Positions 44,728 to 55,423 of a DNA stretch of 64,000 nucleotides are shown piece by piece. Position 1 is the stretch's first letter. Each line of letters opens with the position of its first letter. The translations under genes and the position numbers were made by a program. Under the pieces are notes generated by a model. The model was given only the letters and a program-made list of their open reading frames with translations. It did not search any database and was not told the DNA's origin. The stretch comes from [Flexibacter] sp. ATCC 35208 (GTDB lineage: Bacteria; Bacteroidota; Bacteroidia; Chitinophagales; Chitinophagaceae): contig NZ_MTKN01000015.1 in NCBI RefSeq assembly GCF_001975825.1, positions 30,810-94,809 of the forward strand. Direction: 5' to 3'.

Positions 44728-47283
44728 TTAAAAATCGAACCGTACACGTGTTCTGATACCCCAGTTTGCTACTCCAGGATTGTTCAGGTAAGTGAACCTT
44801 CTTACCAGGTCTACACGGAACAGTTTAAAAATGTTAGAAATGCCCACACTTCCTTCTATATAAGGCTCTTTGCCTAATGTATATGTAAAGGATGAACCGT
44901 CAGTATATTTTGAAAACTGAATCAGATCAGGATTGTTGGAAGGATTATTTTCAGAACGCAGACCGCCATACAAAATCTTTCCAGCGAGCACTTCACGCCA
45001 TTTCAATTTCTTGAACAGCGGAATTTTGTTAAAGATAAAACCATTAAAGTTATGGTCGATGTTTAATCCTATATAGTGATCACTCACAAACTCCAGGAAG
45101 TTCATGAGGTTATAACTCTCCAGCTGGTAAGCATACGTCTGGTTCGCTCTGTGGATAGACAGTAATGGATAAGGCAGGTGATTACCAAAGATATTACCAC
45201 CTTCCAGTACCACTTCGCTGAAGCCCAGCTGACCCAGGTAACACATCTTGTAAATGTTCAGCGTTACGTTCTGGTAATTGTATGCGCTGTTGGCAATTCC
45301 TTTCACACCTGCGATACCTCTCAGGGTGAAGATAGGGTACTTGTTTGGCAGCGGAATACGGAAGCTCTTACCCTGATAGAACTTTTCATTTGGCGCCCAG
45401 CGCAGTTCTGTGCTAAACTCGGCCGTAGTCAGGTCAGTAACAGGTGTATTCGGTTCGCTTCCTTTATAGTATGCCAGACTACCGGCTGGTGATTGTATCC
45501 AATGTTTGAATCCTACCTGATAACTGAAGTGGTTAGTAAACTCCTGCAGGAAGGTCAGATTGAAGATCTTGTTATACAGCCACTTGTCGTTGTTACCACG
45601 TTTGAATGACAGCAGGAAGTTATCTTCCTGTACAAACTGTAATTCCTGACCGGGGATCTTTGTTTCGTGCTGATAATTAGCTTTCAGTGCTACAACCGGC
45701 CAGTCGTAAATTGACTTATGGTTAAAGGCGTATGCACCACCCACGTAATACTTCCACTTCTCATCTTTTAGGCCATAAGCGGCATAAGATTCGAAGTACA
45801 GGCTTTTGCTCAGCTTCGGAGTGGTTCTGCCACCCAGGCGGGGGCGGAAACCTTCAACCGGGTTGAAGCTATAGAAAGTATTGACCGGACCTATTTCGAA
45901 ATAAGGACCTGCCTGCTTGTAACCTGCCAGCAACAGAGTGAGGATGTCAGCTGTACGCTTGAAAGATTTCATGTGTTGCAGACTGTCGATATTGGAATAC
46001 ACTTTAGATTCCGCAGTAGACAGGGAATCGTGCCTGTTCTGTACCCAAAAGTCATCTCCGTGCTGCACTGTTTTCTCATCTTCTACTACAGCAGCACCGT
46101 TGTAGAATTCTGATGGTTTCGGCTGGTTGATGGCCATATCCCTGATAGATACAGTACGCTCACCGTAGATACCACTGCTCCCTTTGAAGATACCGAAGTC
46201 GGCCATCAGCGTTTGTTTGCTGGTATAATAGCGGCCATCGGAGGTCTTCTGGAAATCAAAGTACAGGTGAAAATCTCTCACCCAGTTCAGGTTGATCTCT
46301 TTATTCGCAGTCATATCCGCTTTTTGCACGGCATAGTTACCATCTAAAGTGATAAACAGTTCCCCTTCCAGCAATAAGTCAGTCTTGTTACGGGGGTAGA
46401 ACTCCAGTTTAATCAGCTTGGTGCTGTCTGGTGCTACGATGGTATCAGCGATATAGAATTTATAAAAAGTAGGTGCAGAGTTGGCAATCGGACTCAGGAA
46501 CTGGTTCGTGAACAGCATCAGCTGGTTATCGTAGATATCTACGTCCTGGTAAATGTGGTTCAGGTATTGGCTCAGGCCCCTGTTATCGATAAAGTTTTCG
46601 AAGCTCACTTTCTTATCGCCCGTCACAATCGTCTTCTTTTTCTCCGGATCACGGCGATAGTATACATCGGCCAGTTTTTCTTCCAGGTAGATAGGCAGAA
46701 TAGATTTGCCTGCGAACTTGGTGGTATCCTGGTTCTCAAAAATGAATTTATACTTACGGGTCAGACGACCGTTGCTAATCTTTTCAGAGAGGTTACTCAG
46801 TGCGAATTCCAGTTTTTCGTACTGGTTGTATTGAGCATAGTCAAAATGCGTCATTCGGTTTTTGTCCCTGTTCTCGATCACGAGGCGGATCAGCTCCACA
46901 GCTGGGTTATCCTTGTTGCGATAACGCTCTTTTTTCTTTTTAACTACAAACTCATTCAGATTCTTGGCTGTACTTTCCAGCTGAATATTAATGGTTTGAA
47001 CAATACCGGGTGTGATTTTCCGGGTTACGCTCTTATAACCCATGAAAGCAAAGCGGATACTATCTCTCGTAATAGAGACATCCAGCTGATACTTTCCATC
47101 TGCACTGGTACCAGTACCGATGGAAGTGCCCGGAACAAAAACGTTTACAAAAGGCAGCGGAGCCCCCGTGCGACTATCAGTAATAAGTCCTTTCACGGTG
47201 GTGGTCGTTTGTGCGAATACCGAACTAAAGCCAGAGACGAGCAATAAAAGAATTCCGGATACTATATTTTTAAATCCATTCAT
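44728..47283 (-). CDS. DUF5686/carboxypeptidase-regulatory-like outer-membrane protein
   Basis: An 851-residue protein with a signal peptide (ILLLLVSGFSSVFAQ), a carboxypeptidase-like regulatory domain at about 28-110 (VKGLITDSRTGAPLPFVNVF) and a DUF5686 region including a C-terminal beta-barrel that ends in GIRTRVRFDF. DUF5686 proteins are predicted outer-membrane proteins with no established function. It lies inside the sphingolipid operon between gtrA and the PIP synthase gene. A role in moving or placing lipids at the outer membrane is my inference from context only. Confidence 0.75.
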   Translation of the reverse strand: MNGFKNIVSGILLLLVSGFSSVFAQTTTTVKGLITDSRTGAPLPFVNVFVPGTSIGTGTSADGKYQLDVSITRDSIRFAFMGYKSVTRKITPGIVQTINIQLESTAKNLNEFVVKKKKERYRNKDNPAVELIRLVIENRDKNRMTHFDYAQYNQYEKLEFALSNLSEKISNGRLTRKYKFIFENQDTTKFAGKSILPIYLEEKLADVYYRRDPEKKKTIVTGDKKVSFENFIDNRGLSQYLNHIYQDVDIYDNQLMLFTNQFLSPIANSAPTFYKFYIADTIVAPDSTKLIKLEFYPRNKTDLLLEGELFITLDGNYAVQKADMTANKEINLNWVRDFHLYFDFQKTSDGRYYTSKQTLMADFGIFKGSSGIYGERTVSIRDMAINQPKPSEFYNGAAVVEDEKTVQHGDDFWVQNRHDSLSTAESKVYSNIDSLQHMKSFKRTADILTLLLAGYKQAGPYFEIGPVNTFYSFNPVEGFRPRLGGRTTPKLSKSLYFESYAAYGLKDEKWKYYVGGAYAFNHKSIYDWPVVALKANYQHETKIPGQELQFVQEDNFLLSFKRGNNDKWLYNKIFNLTFLQEFTNHFSYQVGFKHWIQSPAGSLAYYKGSEPNTPVTDLTTAEFSTELRWAPNEKFYQGKSFRIPLPNKYPIFTLRGIAGVKGIANSAYNYQNVTLNIYKMCYLGQLGFSEVVLEGGNIFGNHLPYPLLSIHRANQTYAYQLESYNLMNFLEFVSDHYIGLNIDHNFNGFIFNKIPLFKKLKWREVLAGKILYGGLRSENNPSNNPDLIQFSKYTDGSSFTYTLGKEPYIEGSVGISNIFKLFRVDLVRRFTYLNNPGVANWGIRTRVRFDF

Positions 47284-47292
47284 TAACCAAAA

Positions 47293-47661
47293 TCATTTAA
47301 AAACAAACCGCTTTTGCATTCCATAGTTATACCCGACGGCGGTAATAACCGATGCCATAACCACAGCCACGCGCTGATCGATAGCGGTATAATTGGTCAA
47401 TACCCAAAAGCAGGTAGTATTGACTATCAGGTTTCCGAACCAGACAATGATATATTTAATGGCTTGCCAGTTCCATGTATCGTTTCCCTTTTGATATACC
47501 CATGTCCTGTTGATCAGGAAGTTGGTAATACCTCCACAGGTGACTCCTGTCACATTGGCAGCTACACCATATCCTTCCCACATATGCAATAGTAAAAAGG
47601 ATATCGAAAATTGTACTCCGGTCGCTATCATCGCCGAAGTTTGTGCTTTAATAAATTGCAT
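47293..47661 (-). CDS. GtrA family membrane protein
   Basis: A 122-residue protein with four hydrophobic segments and the GtrA pattern (FSISFLLLHMWEGYGVAANV, CGGITNFLINRTWVY near the centre). GtrA-like proteins are thought to flip polyprenyl-linked sugars or act beside lipid glycosyltransferases. Here it follows pgpA by about 37 bases and precedes the DUF5686 gene by 9, so it probably belongs to the lipid operon, perhaps in transfer of an inositol- or sugar-bearing lipid. Function by context only. Confidence 0.75.
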   Translation of the reverse strand: MQFIKAQTSAMIATGVQFSISFLLLHMWEGYGVAANVTGVTCGGITNFLINRTWVYQKGNDTWNWQAIKYIIVWFGNLIVNTTCFWVLTNYTAIDQRVAVVMASVITAVGYNYGMQKRFVFK

Positions 47662-47698
47662 ATGGTCTACAATTGTGCAAAACGCGTACCCAAACCTT

Positions 47699-48151
47699 CT
47701 AAATCAGATGTATTGCCAGTTGCAACAAAATATTGGAATAGATGCCAGCTACAATATCGTCCATCATAACCCCTAGTCCTCCCGGAAGAGCCTCTGTGCG
47801 CCTGATATATAAAGGTTTTACTATATCAAAAAAACGGAATAATACCAATCCGGCCAACATATATGCCGGAGTGACAGGCACGAACAGGACGGTTACGAAC
47901 ATGCCGGCGACTTCGTCTATTACCACTTTTTTGTCGTCTTTGCCCCAATATGGTTCTACTTCCGTACCAGACCAGATTCCTAATAAGGTGATGGCTACTG
48001 TAAACAGCACCGTCCAAACGTTGTTAGGATGGCCACCAGCCAAAACCAGGTACCAGACCAGAGCGGCGACTGCAGCTGCAACCGTTCCTCCGCCCTTGCC
48101 AATGTATCCAATGCCAAGGCTGGTGGCGATTAATTTGTGTATTCTTATCAT
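47699..48151 (-). CDS. pgpA: PgpA-like phosphatase (phosphatidylinositol-phosphate phosphatase candidate)
   Basis: A 150-residue membrane protein with the PgpA features GYIGKGGGTVAAAVAAL, VVIDEVAGMFVT, LFRFFDIVKP and GLGVMMDDIVAGIYSN. PgpA classically dephosphorylates phosphatidylglycerophosphate. In inositol-lipid clusters of Bacteroidota, a PgpA-like enzyme sits beside phosphatidylinositol-phosphate synthase, where it may remove the phosphate to give phosphatidylinositol. Its start overlaps the end of the inositol-phosphate synthase gene by four bases, which favours the inositol-lipid role. Confidence 0.82.
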   Translation of the reverse strand: MIRIHKLIATSLGIGYIGKGGGTVAAAVAALVWYLVLAGGHPNNVWTVLFTVAITLLGIWSGTEVEPYWGKDDKKVVIDEVAGMFVTVLFVPVTPAYMLAGLVLFRFFDIVKPLYIRRTEALPGGLGVMMDDIVAGIYSNILLQLAIHLI

Positions 48152-49473
48152 TCAGTATCAAAAATTCCTTCGTAATAGTCCAGTCCCAGATGCGTGATCA
48201 GATCTTCACCCATCAGGTAGCGCAAGGTATTTTGCAGCTTGATAAGCTGTTTGAAAATATCATGTTCAGGACGTAAGCCAGGGGCAGTCTGAGGAGATTT
48301 CAGGTAGAATGAAAGCCATTCCTGTATGCCGCTCATGCCTGCACGCTTAGCAAAGTCAATAAATAATGCGAGGTCCAGTACAATCGGTGCAGCCAGGATT
48401 GAATCACGGCACAGGAAGTTTACTTTAATCTGCATTTTATACCCTAACCAGCCGAAGATGTCGATGTTATCCCAGCTTTCCTTATTATCCTTGCGCGGCG
48501 GATAATAGTTAATACGGATTTTGTGATAAAGGTCACCGTAAAGATCAGGATATTCTTCCGGACTTAAAATATCTTCTAAAACGCCAAGCTTGGAAACTTC
48601 CTTGGTTTTGAAGTTGTCAGGATCGTCTAACACCCATCCATCGCGGTTTCCGAGGATGTTGGTGCTGAACCAGCCTTCCATACCCAGGGCTCTCGCCTGC
48701 AGCCCCGGCGCCAGAATTGTCTTCATCAGGGTCTGACCGGTCTTGAAATCTTTACCTGCAATCGGCGTCTTGGTCTGGTGGGCCAGCTCTACCAATGCCG
48801 GAATATCGCAGGTCAGGTTAGGTGCACCGTTGGCAAAAGGTACGCCCAGCTTCAGTGCCGCATAAGCGTAAATCATGCTGGGAGCAATTCTTGCATCGTT
48901 GTCTTTCAATCCCTGTTCAAATGCTGCCAGCGAATTGTGCACGTCTGCTGCCTGATGGTAAATTTCAGTAGAACCACACCATACCATTACGACACGGTCA
49001 CAGTTATTTTTCTGCTGGAAGGTTTTAATGTCTTCCATAACCATCTCTGCCAGGTCATAACGCGTCTTGAAATCCTTTACATGTGTGCCATCCAGATTTT
49101 TAACAAAGTTTTTGTCAAAAGCTGCCTTCATCGGAACGATGGCTTCCAGTTCGGGTTTAATTGCTTCAATCTGAAACCTGTCTAATACTTCAGCTTTTAC
49201 CGCTGCTGTATACACGTTATCTTCATAAACATCCCAGCCGCCGAAGACGATATCTTCCAGCTTAGCTAAGGGAACAAAATCTTTAATCAATGGATTGTTA
49301 TTGTCTGTTCTTTTACCCAGACGGATGTGTCCCATTTGTGTTACCGATCCAATTGGCTTGGAAAAGCCTTTGTTAACAGCTAACACTCCAGCGATGAAAG
49401 TGGTTGCTACTGCGCCAAGGCCTGGCATCAGTACTCCCAGCTTTCCGTTTGCGTCTTTAATTTGATGTTTCAT
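48148..49473 (-). CDS. ino1: Myo-inositol-1-phosphate synthase
   Basis: A 441-residue cytoplasmic enzyme that converts glucose 6-phosphate to inositol 3-phosphate with NAD. Seen: GKLGVLMPGLGAVATTFIAG, the NAD-binding loop, TQMGHIRLGKRTDNNNPLIK, a GKDFKTGQTLMKT segment with the catalytic Lys and NILGNRDGWVLDDPDNFK. This is the bacterial/eukaryotic-type MIPS fold of Bacteroidota. It supplies the head group for the lipid pathway in the same operon and overlaps pgpA by four bases. Confidence 0.9.
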   Translation of the reverse strand: MKHQIKDANGKLGVLMPGLGAVATTFIAGVLAVNKGFSKPIGSVTQMGHIRLGKRTDNNNPLIKDFVPLAKLEDIVFGGWDVYEDNVYTAAVKAEVLDRFQIEAIKPELEAIVPMKAAFDKNFVKNLDGTHVKDFKTRYDLAEMVMEDIKTFQQKNNCDRVVMVWCGSTEIYHQAADVHNSLAAFEQGLKDNDARIAPSMIYAYAALKLGVPFANGAPNLTCDIPALVELAHQTKTPIAGKDFKTGQTLMKTILAPGLQARALGMEGWFSTNILGNRDGWVLDDPDNFKTKEVSKLGVLEDILSPEEYPDLYGDLYHKIRINYYPPRKDNKESWDNIDIFGWLGYKMQIKVNFLCRDSILAAPIVLDLALFIDFAKRAGMSGIQEWLSFYLKSPQTAPGLRPEHDIFKQLIKLQNTLRYLMGEDLITHLGLDYYEGIFDTE

Positions 49474-49513
49474 TTTCTTTTTGCCTCTTTGTTTTTCAAT
49501 TAGTGAACGTTTG

Positions 49514-50497
49514 TTATAACCAGTGGTTCCCGGTATACCAGTCCAGTGTTTCCCTCATTCCTTCCTCGAGGGAGAAGTCAGGCTGGTATCCAAGTTCTCT
49601 TTGTATACGTATTATGCTACAGTTCCAGTTTTGGGCAGTCAGCTCATTTAACCGGTCCCTATTTAACAACGGCATGCCCTTACTTGTTGCCTCAGCCATT
49701 ACAGCTATCCACCGGATCAATGTTAATGGCATGTGAATACGTAGTGTTCTGATGCCTAACAACCGTTTCGTCACTTTGGCCAATGCATAACGATCATAAC
49801 TATTCCCGTCCGAAACATCATAACAGGTATGTATAATTTGTCCATTGAGCGCGCAAATGGCAGCCTGTGCCACATCTTTTACATAAACAAAACTCAACTG
49901 CTGGGGGCCTTTCCCCATATACGGTTCCAATCGCCAGCCATACGTCTTAAACAACACAAACAGGTCCTTGTCCCGGGGGCCATAGATGGCCGTAGGGCGC
50001 AATACTACCCAGGGGATCTGCGCATATTGCTTCAGGAGGTTTTCTGCCAGCAGTTTACTCTTACCATACAATGTCACGGGTGCAGGTGATAACTCATCCT
50101 GCTCCGGCCATTTTGCTTCATAAGCTTTTGGCCCTACTGCTGCCAGGCTACTGAAATACACAAACCTGTTCAATTCAATACCTGATTGTACGATTGCTTT
50201 CAGGAGGTTTTCTGTATACGTTGCATTGACCTCGTTGAAAGCGGCTTCATTCTTAGCACGGGTGGCGCCAGCAGCATGAATGATATCACTATATTGCTGT
50301 TCCTGTAGCAAGGCTGCCATGGCAGGTACATTGCGAAAATCCAGGTTCACGATAGAGATCTCCAGATGGTGTAAATGTGCTACATCACTAGAGGGCCTTA
50401 CCCCTGCGTGCACTTCCATTCCTGCTGCCAGTGCAGCTTCGATTAAATGGAAACCCAGAAAACCGCTTGCACCTGTAATCAATACCTTTTTACTCAT
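49514..50497 (-). CDS. cerR: NAD-dependent epimerase/dehydratase-like reductase (CerR-like)
   Basis: A 327-residue extended SDR with TGASGFLGFHLIEAAL at the N terminus and the catalytic YGKSK (LYGKSKLLAE). In bacterial ceramide synthesis (defined in Caulobacter) CerR, of this family, reduces the 3-keto group of the ceramide intermediate. It lies between ceramide synthase (4-base overlap, ATGA) and inositol-phosphate synthase. The assignment rests on family plus context; a nucleotide-sugar epimerase is the alternative. Confidence 0.78.
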   Translation of the reverse strand: MSKKVLITGASGFLGFHLIEAALAAGMEVHAGVRPSSDVAHLHHLEISIVNLDFRNVPAMAALLQEQQYSDIIHAAGATRAKNEAAFNEVNATYTENLLKAIVQSGIELNRFVYFSSLAAVGPKAYEAKWPEQDELSPAPVTLYGKSKLLAENLLKQYAQIPWVVLRPTAIYGPRDKDLFVLFKTYGWRLEPYMGKGPQQLSFVYVKDVAQAAICALNGQIIHTCYDVSDGNSYDRYALAKVTKRLLGIRTLRIHMPLTLIRWIAVMAEATSKGMPLLNRDRLNELTAQNWNCSIIRIQRELGYQPDFSLEEGMRETLDWYTGNHWL

Positions 50498-51672
50498 ATT
50501 GCTTTCTCGTAAATCCTGTATCGCTTGTATGGTACGCCATTCACCGCCTGGATCGCACTGTTCATCAGGTCATTCTGTGCCAGTATCCAGGAGGCTTCTG
50601 CCACATTGATACCTTTACGGCGACATTCTTTGATGATGCGGCCGTAGAAGACTGCTTCCACCCCCAGCTTACGCACAGGTTCCAGTACACCCAGTGCTAT
50701 TACCCGTACACCTTTGATCTTGCCCTTGCCCAGCAGGAGTTTGAAAAGGCCAGTAGGCAGTAATCGTCCTCTGCGGATCTTGATCAGCACCTTGTTCAGA
50801 TCGGGAATACAGAGGGAAAAACCTACTATCTGTCCATCTCTTTCTGCCACGATACATAGATCCGGATCCATTATTAATTTCAGGTCCTTGGCCAGATATG
50901 CGAATTCATTGTCTGTCATAGGAACGAATCCAAAGTTCTTATCCCAGGCCTTATTATAAACATCTTTGATCTTTGCTACCTCATTGTCGAAATCCTTCAG
51001 GTTTACTTTGCGTATGATGATATTCCGCTGGGCGAGTCTGTTTTCCAGCATCTGCATCATACGCAGCGGCTTATCTTCCACGGCTTCGGCAGTTACCTGC
51101 CATGCGATCAGTGTCACATTTTCCGTCATTTCAGCGGCCTCAATCAGCTCTATGTAATAAGGGCGATTGTAAGTCATCATTACGACTGGTGGACTGTCAA
51201 ATCCTTCGATCAGTAAACCACAGGTTTCATTGGTAGAGAAATTCACTGGTCCAATGATGGTAGATAATTCCTGTTTCTTTAGCCATTCTGCAGCTGCATT
51301 GAACAGCGCATTGCTCACAGTCACATCGGGGATACATTCAAAAAATCCAAAGAAACCATCGTTAGTGCCATTGAACGCGTTGTGATTACGATTGTTGATA
51401 GCGGCTATACGGCCTACTATTTTTTTGTCACGGTAAGCGAGAAACAGTTGTATTTGTGAATGTTCGTGGAAAGGATGCTTGCCCGGCGTTAAAAGGTCGC
51501 GTTGTGCAATAAACAACTCGGGCACATATAAAGGATCATTGCTGTATAGGTCATGCGGGAAGTCAATGAATAATTTCATCTGCTGTTTAGTACTCACCTG
51601 TTCGATAACGGGTGCACTTCCTCTGACTACAGTGGTTGTGGTGGTAACGGAAGGTGTCTGTATGGTGTCCAT
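50494..51672 (-). CDS. bcerS: GNAT-related acyltransferase, bacterial ceramide synthase (bCerS-like)
   Basis: A 392-residue cytoplasmic protein built of two GNAT-like halves: QIQLFLAYRDKKIVGRIAAI in the first and DLCIVAERDGQIVGFSLCIP in the second, with RGRLLPTGLFKLLLGKGKIK near the end. In Caulobacter the protein that N-acylates the sphingoid base, bCerS, belongs to this family and is unrelated to eukaryotic ceramide synthases. It lies 27 bases after serine palmitoyltransferase and overlaps cerR by four bases. It probably makes 3-ketoceramide. Confidence 0.8.
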   Translation of the reverse strand: MDTIQTPSVTTTTTVVRGSAPVIEQVSTKQQMKLFIDFPHDLYSNDPLYVPELFIAQRDLLTPGKHPFHEHSQIQLFLAYRDKKIVGRIAAINNRNHNAFNGTNDGFFGFFECIPDVTVSNALFNAAAEWLKKQELSTIIGPVNFSTNETCGLLIEGFDSPPVVMMTYNRPYYIELIEAAEMTENVTLIAWQVTAEAVEDKPLRMMQMLENRLAQRNIIIRKVNLKDFDNEVAKIKDVYNKAWDKNFGFVPMTDNEFAYLAKDLKLIMDPDLCIVAERDGQIVGFSLCIPDLNKVLIKIRRGRLLPTGLFKLLLGKGKIKGVRVIALGVLEPVRKLGVEAVFYGRIIKECRRKGINVAEASWILAQNDLMNSAIQAVNGVPYKRYRIYEKAI

Positions 51673-51699
51673 TATTATTTGCTTTAATTGTTACAGGCG

Positions 51700-52986
<1,287 letters not shown>

Positions 52987-53015
52987 TTATGATCTGCACC
53001 TTTTTCAGATCATAA
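52987..53015 (-). promoter_or_regulatory. 10-bp hairpin upstream of the sphingolipid operon
   Basis: TTATGATCTG (52987-52996) pairs with CAGATCATAA (53006-53015) over a 9-base loop, about 60 bases before the spt start; the leader or promoter of the operon must pass here. Could be an operator or attenuator. Confidence 0.45.
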
Positions 53016-53090
53016 TTGACAGTATTTAATTCTTATGACGACAGGCTAATAGCCAGCATCACACCACTGAATGCAGCGTTAAAAAAAGGT

Positions 53091-53248
53091 CCAAAAGCAG
53101 TATGCGAGTTGCGGTTTAAGCACTATTCACGAAAAATCGTAAATGGTTTTATTTATTAAGTATGTTTGAAAACAAAATGGTGACTATCATTATTCAAACA
53201 ATGTCCTAATTTGGTGGCCCAAAAACAGTATGCGAGTTGCGGTTTAAG
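53091..53248. repeat. Direct repeat pair between the sphingolipid operon and gene 53513
   Basis: CAGTATGCGAGTTGCGGTTT with CCAAAA(A/G) before it and AAG after it lies at 53091-53120 and again at about 53219-53248, 128 bases apart. No coding potential. Confidence 0.75.
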
Positions 53249-53298
53249 TAGAGTGATCCGGTAGCCCGGACCTTACGATTGACGGCACCAAATTAGGA
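53204..53298. repeat. 13-bp inverted repeat enclosing 69 bases
   Basis: TCCTAATTTGGTG (53204-53216) and CACCAAATTAGGA (53286-53298) are perfect inverted repeats that enclose the second direct-repeat copy. It could fold as an RNA or be the ends of a small mobile remnant. Confidence 0.6.
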
Positions 53299-53512
53299 AT
53301 AAAAATTGAATTAAGATCAAAAAAAAATCTAAATCATCAAGAATCACAATCAGATAGACAAATAAAATTATTTTATACGTTCAATTATTTTTACCTTAAT
53401 TATCAATTAGTTATACTATAAAAAGACCGAACCCTTCCAATTGGCACAGTTTTTATATAATATAATTAAACTATTTGTAATTTCACATCCCTAACGATCT
53501 AAACAACATCGT

Positions 53513-54760
53513 ATGAACCTTTCAAAAACCATTTCTGCACTGCTCCTATGTTTTACTATAGCAGTTTCCGCCAGCGCGCAGGATCAGGAAGCAGATTCTA
53601 CCGGTTTACCCGGGGACAATTTCAGTTTACAGGGAGCTTTGGATTTATTTAAAAAAGCAGGATCACCTGAAGAATTCGAAAAATTATTAAACACTCAGGA
53701 TAATAAAGTCAATAACCTGGACCTGAATGAAGACGGACAGATTGATTATGTGCGTGTTACAGGCAAGAAGCAGGACGATGTGCAGATATTTGTACTGCAG
53801 GCCCTGGTATCTCCCACCGAAAGTCAGGATGTAGCAGTGATCTCTCTTGAGAAAACTGCTGACGACAATGCTGTAATCCAGATTGAAGGGGATGCTGATA
53901 TTTATGGTGAATCTACCATAGCAGAGCCATTGCCTGAAGCTGACAATGCATTTAATTACAGCCCTGCCAGCCACGGTCCATCCGTTTCAAGCCCTGAAGG
54001 GATTATTGTAAATGTGTGGTTCTGGCCATGTGTTCGCTTTGTATATGCACCTGCTTATACTGTATGGATTTCACCCTTTACATGGGTAGCACATCCAGGA
54101 TGGTGGCGTCCATGGCGCCCAATGCCTTATTACGAATATCGTCCTTACTGTGCACATTACCACACCCGCTATGTAGTCGTACCTACACGCAGAATCCAAC
54201 CTGCACGTGTGATGTACAGACCTACCCGTATGACTTCTGTAACCGTGATTCAGCGGAACAGGGTTGTTGTGGATAATTATCGTAATAACAGGAATAGCGG
54301 TCGGGTAGATCGTGGTGGAAATTATGGCGGCAGAGGCGGTTATACACCGGGAAGAACTAATAATGGCGGTGGTAATTACACCCCGGGAAGAACTAACAAC
54401 GGTGGTGGTAACTATACCCCGGGTAGAGTGAGCAATGGCGGATCCAATGGTGGTGGTAACTACACCCCGGGCAGAACCAACAACGGTGGATCCAATGGTG
54501 GTGGCAACTACACCCCGGGAAGAACCAACAACGGTGGAACCAACGGTGGTGGTAACTACACCCCAGGCAGAACCAACAACAGTGGATCAAATGGCGGTGG
54601 TAACTACACCCCGGGCAGAACCAACAATGGTGGCGGCACCAGACAATCTGTAGGAAACAGCAATGGCGGCGGCAGACAATCCAGCGGCGGCAATAACAGT
54701 GGCGGCAGATCATCTAACAATGGTGGAGGTTCACGCGGTGGTCGCGTTTCCAGGAACTAA
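53513..54760 (+). CDS. Secreted protein with Gly/Asn-rich NYTPGRT repeats
   Basis: A 415-residue exported protein. After a signal peptide (SALLLCFTIAVSASAQ) comes a globular part (about 30-150, NKVNNLDLNEDGQIDYVRVT), then an aromatic Pro/Trp-rich segment (NVWFWPCVRFVYAPAYTVWI, HPGWWRPWRPMPYYEYRPYC) with basic residues. The last 150 residues hold about seven repeats of G-G-N-Y-T-P-G-R-T/V separated by NNGG. The tail is probably disordered and surface-exposed. Similar proteins in Bacteroidota are uncharacterised. It ends at a terminator. Confidence 0.75.
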   Translation: MNLSKTISALLLCFTIAVSASAQDQEADSTGLPGDNFSLQGALDLFKKAGSPEEFEKLLNTQDNKVNNLDLNEDGQIDYVRVTGKKQDDVQIFVLQALVSPTESQDVAVISLEKTADDNAVIQIEGDADIYGESTIAEPLPEADNAFNYSPASHGPSVSSPEGIIVNVWFWPCVRFVYAPAYTVWISPFTWVAHPGWWRPWRPMPYYEYRPYCAHYHTRYVVVPTRRIQPARVMYRPTRMTSVTVIQRNRVVVDNYRNNRNSGRVDRGGNYGGRGGYTPGRTNNGGGNYTPGRTNNGGGNYTPGRVSNGGSNGGGNYTPGRTNNGGSNGGGNYTPGRTNNGGTNGGGNYTPGRTNNSGSNGGGNYTPGRTNNGGGTRQSVGNSNGGGRQSSGGNNSGGRSSNNGGGSRGGRVSRN

Positions 54761-54772
54761 TATATTTTCCCG

Positions 54773-54800
54773 CAGGTAGTTTCTCTTAGGAAACTACCTG
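54773..54800. terminator. Terminator between convergent genes
   Basis: Stem CAGGTAGTTT / AAACTACCTG with an 8-base loop, T-rich after it. The acetyltransferase stop codon lies inside the loop. Confidence 0.7.
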
Positions 54801-55358
54801 TTCTTTTCTTTTACAAAATGCCAGATGCGCCGTTTTCTCCGGCAACTCCACCAACCCCTGATACTCAAACCCCGCTCTCTTATTCAACACATGTATCTTC
54901 TCATTCCTCGCATCCGGTTCCACTATCAATCGCTCCACCCTCGCATCACTAAATAAAAACGCCATTATCACCTGAAACACCTGAAAGGTAAAATCCGGTA
55001 TCCGCTTCTCCACCGGCGCCATCAGGATATGAAATCCATAATCCCCCGGCAGCGCATCATAATACTCCCCTATCCTATCTTCCTGTGCCTTATAAAACTC
55101 TACCAGAAAAGCCGGCTTGTCATTATAAAACCCCAGAAAAGGCTGTACATGCGGCAAAGCGATCAGATCGGCATACATTTTACGCACTGTCTCTATCGTA
55201 CTATGCTGTAATTGCCAATACATGGCATACTCCCTGTTCACCCAATCGTGAATCAAAGGAATATCAGTATCCAATACCAATGGTCTCAGAAAAAACTCAC
55301 CGGAAGAAAAAGACGTGCCTGCATCAGCACTTAAAAAAGCAGGTAATTGTTGCGTCAT
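54786..55358 (-). CDS. GNAT acetyltransferase, siderophore-biosynthesis type
   Basis: A 190-residue GNAT protein of the AlcB/IucB-like group (Acetyltransf_8 pattern): LRPLVLDTDIPLIHDWVN, YWQLQHSTIETVRKMY, GDYGFHILMAPVEKR and RLIVEPDARNEKIHVLNKRA with GFEYQGLVELPEKTAHL. In siderophore pathways such enzymes acylate N-hydroxylated lysine or similar amines. No other siderophore gene is adjacent, so a stand-alone role is possible. The ATG at 55358 is preferred; the 13 codons before it do not look like a domain. Confidence 0.75.
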   Translation of the reverse strand: MTQQLPAFLSADAGTSFSSGEFFLRPLVLDTDIPLIHDWVNREYAMYWQLQHSTIETVRKMYADLIALPHVQPFLGFYNDKPAFLVEFYKAQEDRIGEYYDALPGDYGFHILMAPVEKRIPDFTFQVFQVIMAFLFSDARVERLIVEPDARNEKIHVLNKRAGFEYQGLVELPEKTAHLAFCKRKEQVVS

Positions 55359-55423
55359 AGTGGAATGGGTTATAAACAGCAAGCTAAAACAATTCAAAAA
55401 TACCCTTTGCTCAAAAATGGAAT

